NCBI RefSeq assembly: GCF_051380875.1
Contig: NZ_JBNYXW010000012.1
Coordinates: forward strand, 124,001 to 188,000
Direction: 5' to 3'
DNA from: Janthinobacterium sp051380875
GTDB taxonomy: Bacteria > Pseudomonadota > Gammaproteobacteria > Burkholderiales > Burkholderiaceae_D
DNA: 64,000 nucleotides
How positions within the stretch are numbered: the first letter of the stretch is position 1; the number at the start of each line of letters is the position of its first letter. A model generated the notes under the pieces. The model did no database searches, was not told the origin of the DNA, and saw only the letters and a list, made by a program, of their open reading frames with translations. This document shows positions 53,744-60,332 of this stretch, one piece after another. Made by a program: the position numbers and the translations under genes.

Positions 53744-53759
53744 TGGCCCGCATATCGCA
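53744..53759 (+). promoter_or_regulatory. Sigma-54-like promoter upstream of PEP-CTERM gene
   Basis: TGGCCC-N5-TCGCA has the invariant GG (53745-53746) and GC (53757-53758) exactly ten bases apart and nine of eleven consensus matches. The predicted start near 53770 leaves a short leader with GAAGGG before ATG 53789. Sigma-54 with the PrsK/PrsR pair is known to drive PEP-CTERM genes in related bacteria. Confidence 0.5.
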
Positions 53760-53788
53760 GCCATAAATTACTTTTGAAGGGATAAACT

Positions 53789-54286
53789 ATGAAATTGAAA
53801 TTTATCGCTGCAGGCATTCTGGCCGCAGCATCGTTCAGCGCATCGGCGGCAACGTACGACCTGGGCATCCTGGATCCAACGGGCTTCGATACCCTGTCGG
53901 CCATCACCACCAAATTTACCGCGAACACCGCAGTCGATGATTTCTGGACCTTCGAGTTGCTCGCCCCATCGTCGGCCTCGTTTGGCGCACTGCAAACGTT
54001 CTCCGTGGCGGGAGGCGCGATCAAGAATTTCTCGGCAACCCTGCTTGGTCACGGCCCCGTGACCAATACCATTGGGACCCACATCCAAACCCTGAGCTGG
54101 GGCGGCCAACTGGCTGCCGGCGAGTACACCGTACACGTCACCGGTCTGACGGGTCTGAAAAATGCTGCTTACCTGGGTTCGGTATCGGCCCTGCCAGTAC
54201 CAGAACCAGAAACCTATGGCATGCTGCTGGGTGGCCTGGCACTGGTTGGCGCCGTGGCACGCCGCCGCGCAAAGAAAGCTGCTTAA
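53789..54286 (+). CDS. FxDxF-type PEP-CTERM protein
   Basis: 165 residues. Signal peptide LAAASFSASA-AT, a beta-rich body containing VDDFWTFELLAP (the FxDxF-like element of this small family) and a canonical tail PVPEPETYGMLLGGLALVGA followed by RRRAKKAA. GAAGGG lies eight bases upstream of the ATG. The gene is monocistronic between a sigma-54-like site and a strong terminator, and follows the secretion cluster. Likely exosortase substrate of unknown role. Confidence 0.86.
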   Translation: MKLKFIAAGILAAASFSASAATYDLGILDPTGFDTLSAITTKFTANTAVDDFWTFELLAPSSASFGALQTFSVAGGAIKNFSATLLGHGPVTNTIGTHIQTLSWGGQLAAGEYTVHVTGLTGLKNAAYLGSVSALPVPEPETYGMLLGGLALVGAVARRRAKKAA

Positions 54287-54301
54287 ACTTTCGCCGCAAT
54301 G

Positions 54302-54330
54302 AAAAAAACCCGCTTCGGCGGGTTTTTTTT
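54302..54330 (+). terminator. Strong intrinsic terminator after PEP-CTERM gene
   Basis: A7, then CCCGC-TTCG-GCGGG and T8: a perfect stem with the stable TTCG tetraloop. It would work in both directions and separates the PEP-CTERM gene from murJ. Confidence 0.92.
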
Positions 54331-54419
54331 CGTCTGGATAAAAATGCGCAGGACCAGGCGCCGAGTCGAAGCAGTACGTTAGTACGGCGAGACGACTGCA
54401 ACAACGTCCTGCACTGTTG

Positions 54420-55967
54420 TCAGGCGCTGCGCTTGAAGTCGCGGAAGCGGAAGCCGACTAAAAAGAGCGTGGCGAAGTAGGCCACGCCGCACAGGGTCAC
54501 CACCAGGGCCAGGGCGCCGGCGCGCAGCAGCGGGTGGGCTTGCATGGCGATCCAGTCGATGCGCATGGCGCCGAAGGCCGCCACGCCGCCCATCACGACC
54601 AGGGCCGGCAGCAGGCGCAGGAAGAACTTGCCCCAGCCTGGCTTGGGCTGGTAGATGCCGCGCTTGCGCAAGCCCCAGTACAGGAAGCTGGCATTGAGGC
54701 AAGCGCCCAGGCCGATTGACAGGGCCAGGCCGGCCACGGCAATGTACGGCACGAACAGCAAATTCATTACTTGCGTGGCGATCAGCACGCCGATGGCGAT
54801 CTTGACGGGGGTGCGGATGTCCTGGCGCGCATAAAAGGCCGGCGCCAGGGTTTTCACGAGGATGATGCCGATCAAGCCCAGGCTGTAGGCCACCAGCGGT
54901 TCGGTCGACATGGTCACCGATTCGGCCGAAAACTTGCCATAGTGGAAGAGGGTGGCGATCAGCGGCGTGGCCAGGGTGGCCATGCCGACGGCGGCGGGCA
55001 GGGCCAGCAAGAAGGTCAGGCGCAAGCCCCAGTCCAGCAGGGCCGAGTATTCCGTCTTGTCGCCGTCCACGTTCGCCTTCGACAGGCTGGGCAGCAAGAT
55101 GGTGCCCAGCGCCACGCCCAGCATGGCGGTCGGGAATTCCATCAGGCGGTCCGCATACGACAGCCAGGAAATACTGCCTTCGGCCAGGCGCGAAGCGATG
55201 CTGGTATTGATCATCAGGCTGATCTGCGCCGCCGAGACGGCAAACACGGCCGGCCCCATCTTTTTCAGCACGCGGCGCACGCCGCCGTCCGACAGGCCGA
55301 TGGCGGGGTTGAGCGACAGGCGCGGCAGCATGCCGATCTTGATCAGCGCAGGAATTTGCATGGCTACCTGCAGCAAGCCGCCGACGAACACGGCAATGGC
55401 CATGGCGTAGATCGGCTGCTTTAAATACGGCGCCAGGAACAGCGATGCGGCGATGAATGACAGATTCAGCAACACGGGGGTAAACGCGGGTATCTTGAAT
55501 TCGCGCCAGGTGTTGAGGATGCCGCCGGCCAGGGCCACGAAAGACATGCAGCTAATATAAGGGAACATCAGCCGCGTCATCCACACGGCCGCATCGAAAG
55601 CGTCGGGATCCTTGGCCAGGCCCGTGGCGATGGCATACACGAACCACGGCGCGCCGGCGATGCCGATGAGGGACACCAGCAAGGTGGCCCAGACCAGAGT
55701 GGTGGCGACATGGTCCGCCAGTTGCTTGCTGGCTTCCTGGCCATGCTGATTCTTGTATTCAGACAAGATCGGCACGAAGGCTTGCGAGAACGCGCCCTCG
55801 GCAAACAATCGGCGCAACAGGTTGGGGATGCGGAAGGCAACGATGAAGGCGTCCGTGTAGGCGCCGGCGCCAAAGGCGCGGGCGAACAGGCTTTCGCGCA
55901 GTAAACCGGTTACACGGGACAGCATGGTCATGCTGGAGATGGCGGCGAGGGTTTTAAGCAAGTTCAT
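54420..55967 (-). CDS. murJ: Lipid II flippase MurJ
   Basis: 515 residues of the MurJ/MviN family: MNLLKTLAAISSMTMLSRVT, AYTDAFIVAFRIPNLLRRLF, AEGAFSQAFVPILSEYK and fourteen predicted helices. Arg24, Asp39 and related charged residues of the central cavity appear kept. It moves lipid II across the inner membrane for peptidoglycan synthesis. It is divergent from rpsT, a common betaproteobacterial order. No ribosome site is present and a TATAAT lies only eight bases before the ATG. Confidence 0.95.
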   Translation of the reverse strand: MNLLKTLAAISSMTMLSRVTGLLRESLFARAFGAGAYTDAFIVAFRIPNLLRRLFAEGAFSQAFVPILSEYKNQHGQEASKQLADHVATTLVWATLLVSLIGIAGAPWFVYAIATGLAKDPDAFDAAVWMTRLMFPYISCMSFVALAGGILNTWREFKIPAFTPVLLNLSFIAASLFLAPYLKQPIYAMAIAVFVGGLLQVAMQIPALIKIGMLPRLSLNPAIGLSDGGVRRVLKKMGPAVFAVSAAQISLMINTSIASRLAEGSISWLSYADRLMEFPTAMLGVALGTILLPSLSKANVDGDKTEYSALLDWGLRLTFLLALPAAVGMATLATPLIATLFHYGKFSAESVTMSTEPLVAYSLGLIGIILVKTLAPAFYARQDIRTPVKIAIGVLIATQVMNLLFVPYIAVAGLALSIGLGACLNASFLYWGLRKRGIYQPKPGWGKFFLRLLPALVVMGGVAAFGAMRIDWIAMQAHPLLRAGALALVVTLCGVAYFATLFLVGFRFRDFKRSA

Positions 55968-55975
55968 GGGGGCAG

Positions 55976-55981
55976 ATTATA
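55976..55981 (-). promoter_or_regulatory. -10 element placed for leaderless murJ transcription
   Basis: On the minus strand a perfect TATAAT is separated from the murJ ATG by only eight bases (CTGCCCCC). Transcription would start at or next to the start codon. The -35 region is weak. Confidence 0.45.
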
Positions 55982-56112
55982 GCCGTGCACGGCACTGGAA
56001 AACGGTTAAAATATGGTAACAATTGCTGTCGATTCGCCCTTGCCAGCCCTATTTTCAGGTGTTTTGGGGACGATAGTCGGTTTTTTGATTTGCCCCCGCT
56101 TGAAAATATCGC

Positions 56113-56118
56113 TATAAT
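56113..56118 (+). promoter_or_regulatory. -10 element of the rpsT promoter
   Basis: A perfect TATAAT lies 147 bases before the rpsT start, with a weak TTTGCC 18 bases upstream. The transcript would include the direct repeats of 56148-56231. Confidence 0.45.
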
Positions 56119-56147
56119 CGAAGGCTGTACAGAATTCTGTTACGCAG

Positions 56148-56231
56148 ACACTAATGTTTGACAGGCACTGGTTTGGCACACATGGTTCGGCAGACGCACA
56201 GAACGCACCGGTTGGCAAACACTAATGTTTG
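56148..56231 (+). repeat. Direct repeat in the rpsT leader
   Basis: ACACTAATGTTTG occurs at 56148-56160 and 56219-56231. Between them CACTGGTTTGGCACAC (56166-56181) and CACCGGTTGGCAAACAC (56206-56222) are also related. The second ATG-containing copy ends 33 bases before the rpsT start. Confidence 0.7.
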
Positions 56232-56264
56232 CAAACGCACTTTGACCCTGTTTTAGGAAATTCC

Positions 56265-56531
56265 ATGGCAAATACCGCACAAGCGCGCAAACGCGCTCGT
56301 CAAGCAGTTAAGCAAAACGCACACAATTCGTCCCAACGTTCGACCTTGCGCACGGCTATCAAAGCTGCTCGCAAAGCGATCCAGGGCGGTGACAAGGCAG
56401 CAGCTGCTGCAATCTTCCAAGCATCCGTGTCGACCATCGACCGTATCGCTGACAAGAAGATCATCCACAAAAACAAGGCAGCTCGCCATAAGAGCCGTCT
56501 GGCAGCTGCTTTGAAAGCACTGTCCGCTTAA
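56265..56531 (+). CDS. rpsT: 30S ribosomal protein S20
   Basis: 88 residues, usual length, highly basic: MANTAQARKRARQAVKQN, TLRTAIKAARKAI and NKAARHKSRLAAALKAL. AGGAA sits before ATG 56265; the in-frame upstream codons to 56229 are not conserved. It binds 16S rRNA early in 30S assembly and is known to autoregulate in E. coli. Its leader here is long and repetitive. A terminator follows. Confidence 0.97.
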   Translation: MANTAQARKRARQAVKQNAHNSSQRSTLRTAIKAARKAIQGGDKAAAAAIFQASVSTIDRIADKKIIHKNKAARHKSRLAAALKALSA

Positions 56532-56597
56532 TATTCGCCGGCAGGCAAGCCGCCAACGCGGCCTTGCCTGTGCCAGTACGCTGGCATGGTTGAAAAG

Positions 56598-56633
56598 CAA
56601 AAACCCGCAGATTTATTCTGGTGGGTTTTTTCG
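56598..56633 (+). terminator. Terminator after rpsT
   Basis: AAAAACCCGCAGA, a short loop and TCTGGTGGG followed by T6 form an imperfect stem with mismatches near the middle. It lies about 70 bases after the rpsT stop and 50 bases before the convergent DUF192 gene. Confidence 0.65.
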
Positions 56634-56684
56634 CGTTCTCGCGCCATGTTCGGGGCCGCTCGCGCCAGCCCCTGCTGCGGCTTT

Positions 56685-57137
56685 TTAGCGTAGTGCCGGC
56701 AAGTTGCCGATATGCATGCCCGGCTGGATATTGCGTTGCTTGAACCAGCCCAGATTCATCTCCAGCGCATAGCGCACCGGCACCGCCCGGGTGGAGCAAT
56801 GGCTGTCGAGCGTATGCGGCTGCATGTCCTCGATGTTGCTAATTTTGCCACTCGCATCGATAAAAGCCACCGACAGGGGCAGCGGTGTGTTCTTCATCCA
56901 CATGCATTGCGTGGCCGGATTGCCGAAAATAAACAACATACCTGCATTGGCCGGCATTTTTTCGCGGTACATTAAACCCTGCTCGCGTTGCTCTTCCGTC
57001 GCTGCCACCTCCGCCTGGATCAGGTGCATGCCAGCCGACAATTGCATGCTCTTGCCTGCCTGTGCTTGCGCCTGGGCCATGCTGGTGCAGGCCATCAGGA
57101 CGATTGAAAGGCTGAGACTGCCAAGGGAGTTTTTCAT
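56685..57137 (-). CDS. Secreted DUF192 protein
   Basis: 150 residues from ATG 57137 (MKNSLGSLSLSIVLMACTSM), a signal peptide ending near MAQAQAQ. The DUF192 body has EVAATEEQREQGLMYREKMP, GMLFIFGNPATQCMWMKNT and LPLSVAFIDASGKI with the family's conserved W-M-K-N-T. A TTG at 57155 would add six residues. The family is widespread and its function unsettled. It stands between rpsT (convergent) and rluE (same strand). Confidence 0.87.
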   Translation of the reverse strand: MKNSLGSLSLSIVLMACTSMAQAQAQAGKSMQLSAGMHLIQAEVAATEEQREQGLMYREKMPANAGMLFIFGNPATQCMWMKNTPLPLSVAFIDASGKISNIEDMQPHTLDSHCSTRAVPVRYALEMNLGWFKQRNIQPGMHIGNLPALR

Positions 57138-57272
57138 GTGTCGGCGCGGTAGCAAGGGAAGCGGCGATTAAGCCATGCTGGTGCGCGCAAGGTCAAGCAT
57201 GGCGCCTGGTGGCGGCGAAAGCGTGGGGCGAGAGCAACACGCATGTCGCCGCCGCCTTAGTGGTGGCCCCGT

Positions 57273-57836
57273 TCAAGCCTTGCCGAAGTTTTCGGCTGGA
57301 ACTTCGCACCATTCGCCTGGCATCAATGGGTGGCTGGCCAGTGAAAACGGGCCGATGGCGCTGCGCACCAGGCGCAGGGTGGGCAAGCCAACGGCTGCCG
57401 TCATGCGCCGCACTTGCCGGTTTTTTCCTTCTTTCAAGGTGATCGCCAGCCACGCGGTGGGTTTGTCTGCGCGCGCGCGGATGGGCGGATTGCGGGGCCA
57501 CAGCCAGTCCGGTTCGGCGATGCGCACGGCCTTGCACGGCTTGGTGATGAAATCGCCCAGGTCCAGCGGCGCCTGCAGGCGTGCCAGGCTGGCCGCATCA
57601 GGCACGCCATCGACTTGCACCAGGTAGGTTTTCGCTTCCTTGCGGTCGGGGTGGCTGATCTCGTGCTGCAAGCGGCCGTCATCGGTCAGTAGCAGCAAGC
57701 CTTCGCTGTCGGCGTCGAGCCGGCCGGCCGGATAAATACCGGGAATGGTAAGGTGGTCGGCCAGCGTGGCGCGGCCTTCCTGCGGCGAAAACTGGCACAG
57801 GACCTGGAACGGTTTGTTGAAGAGGATGAGTGGCAT
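57273..57836 (-). CDS. rluE: 23S rRNA pseudouridine synthase, RluE-like
   Basis: 187 residues of the RsuA/RluB/E/F group without an S4 domain: ILFNKPFQVLCQFSP, YPAGRLDADSEGLLLLTDDG with the catalytic Asp in GRLD, KTYLVQVDG and KEGKNRQVRRMTAAVGLPTL. Lack of the S4 domain and short length match RluE, which modifies U2457 of 23S rRNA in E. coli. Target in this organism is inferred. Confidence 0.88.
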   Translation of the reverse strand: MPLILFNKPFQVLCQFSPQEGRATLADHLTIPGIYPAGRLDADSEGLLLLTDDGRLQHEISHPDRKEAKTYLVQVDGVPDAASLARLQAPLDLGDFITKPCKAVRIAEPDWLWPRNPPIRARADKPTAWLAITLKEGKNRQVRRMTAAVGLPTLRLVRSAIGPFSLASHPLMPGEWCEVPAENFGKA

Positions 57837-58147
57837 GCGGATGGGCTGTTAGTGATGCAAACAATGGTGGCGGCTGGTCGGCGCCGCAAAAGCGTGGCGC
57901 CTTGTAAGATACTGGTGCATAATGTGAAACGCCAGTCTTATATCTTATAGAAGACTTGGTCTGGCGTGGCGATAACGTTCTTTGGTGCTGCGGCCGGCAT
58001 TGCGATGCAGATGGCCTGGGTGTTCTTTCCCTGCTAAAGTGCGTTGTTGCTGCCATGTTCGGACTTGTTTTTGTCAACTCTGCAACCGCAGAGCGCACCG
58101 CCGGCCTGTGCTGCCTGCCTGCGGTGTGTCCCACTTCGGAGATCACG
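57837..58147. promoter_or_regulatory. Divergent region between rluE and icd, with operator-like repeat
   Basis: No gene fits here. TCTTATA is repeated head to tail at 57936-57942 and 57943-57949 and is bracketed by GTCTT/AAGAC (57935-57939, 57951-57955) and outer CGCCA/TGGCG arms. It may be an operator for icd. A GGCGCC/GGCGCC hairpin lies at 57880-57901. Confidence 0.4.
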
Positions 58148-59401
58148 ATGTATCAACATATCACTGTACCTGCTGACGGCCAAAAAATCACCGTTAACGC
58201 CGACTTTTCGCTGAATGTACCAGACAATCCTATCATTCCCTTCATCGAGGGCGATGGCACGGGCATCGATATCAGCCCGGTCATGATCAAGGTGATCGAC
58301 GCGGCCGTGGCCAAGGCCTATGGCGGCGCGCGCAAGATCAGCTGGATGGAAATTTATGCAGGCGAAAAATCGACGAATGTGTACGGTCCCGATGTGTGGC
58401 TGCCGGAAGAAACGCTGGAGGTGCTGAAAGACTACGTCGTCTCCATCAAGGGCCCGTTGACTACGCCCGTGGGCGGCGGCATCCGTTCGCTCAACGTGGC
58501 GCTGCGCCAGCAGCTCGACCTGTATGTCTGCCTGCGCCCCGTGCGCTATTTTACGGGCGTGCCGTCGCCAGTGAAAGAGCCGGAAAAGACGGACATGGTG
58601 ATTTTCCGCGAAAACTCGGAAGATATCTATGCCGGCATCGAGTATCAGCAAGGTTCCGAAGAGGCGAAGAAACTGATCGATTTCCTGATCAAGGAAATGG
58701 GCGTGACCAAGATCCGCTTCCCGGCCACGTCCGGCATCGGCATCAAGCCCGTCTCGATCGAAGGCACGGAGCGCCTGGTGCGCAAGGCTATCCAGTATGC
58801 ACTCGACAATGACAAGCCGTCCGTGACGATCGTGCACAAAGGCAACATCATGAAGTATACGGAAGGCGGCTTCCGCGATTGGGCGTATGCGCTGGCGCAA
58901 AAGGAATTCGGCGCCGAACTGATCGATGGCGGTCCATGGTGCAAATTGAAGAATCCGAAGACGGGCCGTGACATCCTCATCAAGGATTCCATCGCTGATG
59001 CGTTCCTGCAACAAATCCTCTTGCGTCCAGCCGAATACAGCGTCATCGCCACCCTGAACCTGAACGGCGATTACATCTCCGATGCGCTGGCAGCGCAAGT
59101 GGGCGGCATCGGTATCGCGCCAGGCGCCAACCTGTCCGATTCCGTGGCCATGTTCGAAGCCACCCACGGCACGGCGCCGAAGTACGCGGGCAAGGATTAC
59201 GTCAATCCCGGTTCGCTGATCCTGTCAGCGGAAATGATGCTGCGCCACATGGGCTGGCTGGAGGCGGCCGACCTGGTTATTTCCTCGATGCAAAAGTCGA
59301 TCGCCTCGAAGCGCGTCACCTATGACTTCGCCCGCCTGATGGAAGGCGCGACGCAAGTGTCGTGCTCGGGCTTTGGCGAGGTAATGATCGAGCACATGTA
59401 A
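58148..59401 (+). CDS. icd: NADP-dependent isocitrate dehydrogenase
   Basis: 417 residues from ATG 58148. Motifs match the E. coli-type homodimeric enzyme: IPFIEGDGTGIDISPVMIKV, GPLTTPVGGGIRSLNVALRQ (phosphorylatable Ser region), FRENSEDIYAGIEY, VTIVHKGNIMKYTEGGFRDW and ATHGTAPKYAGKDYVNPGS; Lys and Tyr in the last segment indicate NADP use. It decarboxylates isocitrate to 2-oxoglutarate. Earlier in-frame codons to 57956 are not conserved. A terminator lies 50 bases downstream. Confidence 0.96.
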   Translation: MYQHITVPADGQKITVNADFSLNVPDNPIIPFIEGDGTGIDISPVMIKVIDAAVAKAYGGARKISWMEIYAGEKSTNVYGPDVWLPEETLEVLKDYVVSIKGPLTTPVGGGIRSLNVALRQQLDLYVCLRPVRYFTGVPSPVKEPEKTDMVIFRENSEDIYAGIEYQQGSEEAKKLIDFLIKEMGVTKIRFPATSGIGIKPVSIEGTERLVRKAIQYALDNDKPSVTIVHKGNIMKYTEGGFRDWAYALAQKEFGAELIDGGPWCKLKNPKTGRDILIKDSIADAFLQQILLRPAEYSVIATLNLNGDYISDALAAQVGGIGIAPGANLSDSVAMFEATHGTAPKYAGKDYVNPGSLILSAEMMLRHMGWLEAADLVISSMQKSIASKRVTYDFARLMEGATQVSCSGFGEVMIEHM

Positions 59402-59451
59402 GAAGAAGCGCAGGGCGAGGGGCAGGGCGCCCACTGCGCGCCCTGTGAACG

Positions 59452-59483
59452 AAAAAAAACCCCGTTCGAAAACGGGGTTTTTT
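59452..59483. terminator. Bidirectional terminator between icd and csp
   Basis: A8, stem CCCCGTT (59460-59466), loop CGAA, AACGGGG (59471-59477), T6. It can stop transcription from icd on one strand and from the cold shock gene on the other. Confidence 0.92.
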
Positions 59484-59504
59484 ACATCTGAGGGCCGGCG
59501 ATGC

Positions 59505-59708
59505 TTAGGCTGCTTGGATGTTGGAAGCTTGCTTGCCTTTAGGGCCTTGCGTGACTTCGAATTGAACTTTTTGACCTTCTTTGAGGGTCTTGAAACCGTT
59601 CATGTTGATTGCGGAGAAGTGCGCAAACAAATCTTCGCCGCCATCATCTGGAGTGATGAAGCCAAAACCTTTGGAATCATTGAACCACTTAACTGTACCT
59701 GTTGCCAT
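59505..59708 (-). CDS. Cold shock protein, CspA family
   Basis: 67 residues, the exact family length, starting MATGTVKWFNDSKGFGFITP (RNP1-type KGFGFI) with DLFAHFSAI (RNP2-type) and VQFEVTQGPKGKQASNI. These small beta-barrels bind single-stranded RNA as chaperones. A long leader of about 110 bases precedes it, as in cold-inducible csp genes. Confidence 0.96.
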   Translation of the reverse strand: MATGTVKWFNDSKGFGFITPDDGGEDLFAHFSAINMNGFKTLKEGQKVQFEVTQGPKGKQASNIQAA

Positions 59709-59827
59709 AAAAAGAACTTTCAAAATTAAAACAAATCACACGAGCCATAAAAGCAAGAAGCTTCCTGCCCCCTCCTCGACGCCTCACTTCTTATCAAGCT
59801 GTACATTACTGCAACAGTCGATACAGC

Positions 59828-59856
59828 ATTGTTGGCGGAATAAATATTGAAGTCAA
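59828..59856 (-). promoter_or_regulatory. Promoter of the cold shock gene
   Basis: On the minus strand TTGACT (59856-59851), a 17-base spacer and AACAAT (59833-59828). The predicted start near 59821 leaves a leader of about 110 bases, typical of genes controlled by mRNA structure at low temperature. Confidence 0.5.
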
Positions 59857-59995
59857 GCGCTTTTCCACGGATATCGCCAAATTCTTCACGGTAACCAAAA
59901 AAGCCACTCTTGATTTTGACGGCAAGGACGCCATCTGCGCAGTATTAAGAAAACGCGTAAGATTGAAAACAATTGGAAACGCGCAGATATTGCGC

Positions 59996-60023
59996 ATGAC
60001 AACCACTGTGAAAGCATTAGAAT
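59996..60023 (+). promoter_or_regulatory. Promoter placed for leaderless clpS transcription
   Basis: ATGACA (59996-60001) and TAGAAT (60018-60023), each five of six matches, are 16 bases apart. The expected start, about seven bases after the -10, is the A of the clpS ATG at 60030. No Shine-Dalgarno is present upstream of that ATG. Confidence 0.5.
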
Positions 60024-60029
60024 AAGCGT

Positions 60030-60332
60030 ATGGCAACCAAGCACGACACAGAAACCCTGCTGGAGCGGCAAGTGCTGAAGCCGCCGCCACTCTACCAGGT
60101 AGCCTTGCTCAATGACGACTACACCCCGATGGAATTTGTGGTGGCCATCATTCAGGAGTATTTCAACAAGGACCGTGAAACGGCGACGCAAATCATGCTC
60201 AGTGTTCATCGCTACGGCAAAGGAGTGTGCGGCGTGTTCTCTAAAGATATAGCGTGTACCAAAGTGGAGTTCGTTTTAACGCATGCGCGCAAGGCGGGGC
60301 ATCCCCTGCAGTGCGTGATGGAGGAAGTATGA
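60030..60332 (+). CDS. clpS: ClpS adaptor for ClpAP
   Basis: 100 residues: a flexible N-terminus, then PPLYQVALLNDDYTPMEFVV with the N-degron pocket residues (Asn-Asp-Asp, Met), VHRYGKGVCGVF and CTKVEFVLTHARKAGHPLQC. It delivers N-end-rule substrates to ClpA. Stop and clpA start overlap (ATGA), the classical arrangement. Confidence 0.95.
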   Translation: MATKHDTETLLERQVLKPPPLYQVALLNDDYTPMEFVVAIIQEYFNKDRETATQIMLSVHRYGKGVCGVFSKDIACTKVEFVLTHARKAGHPLQCVMEEV

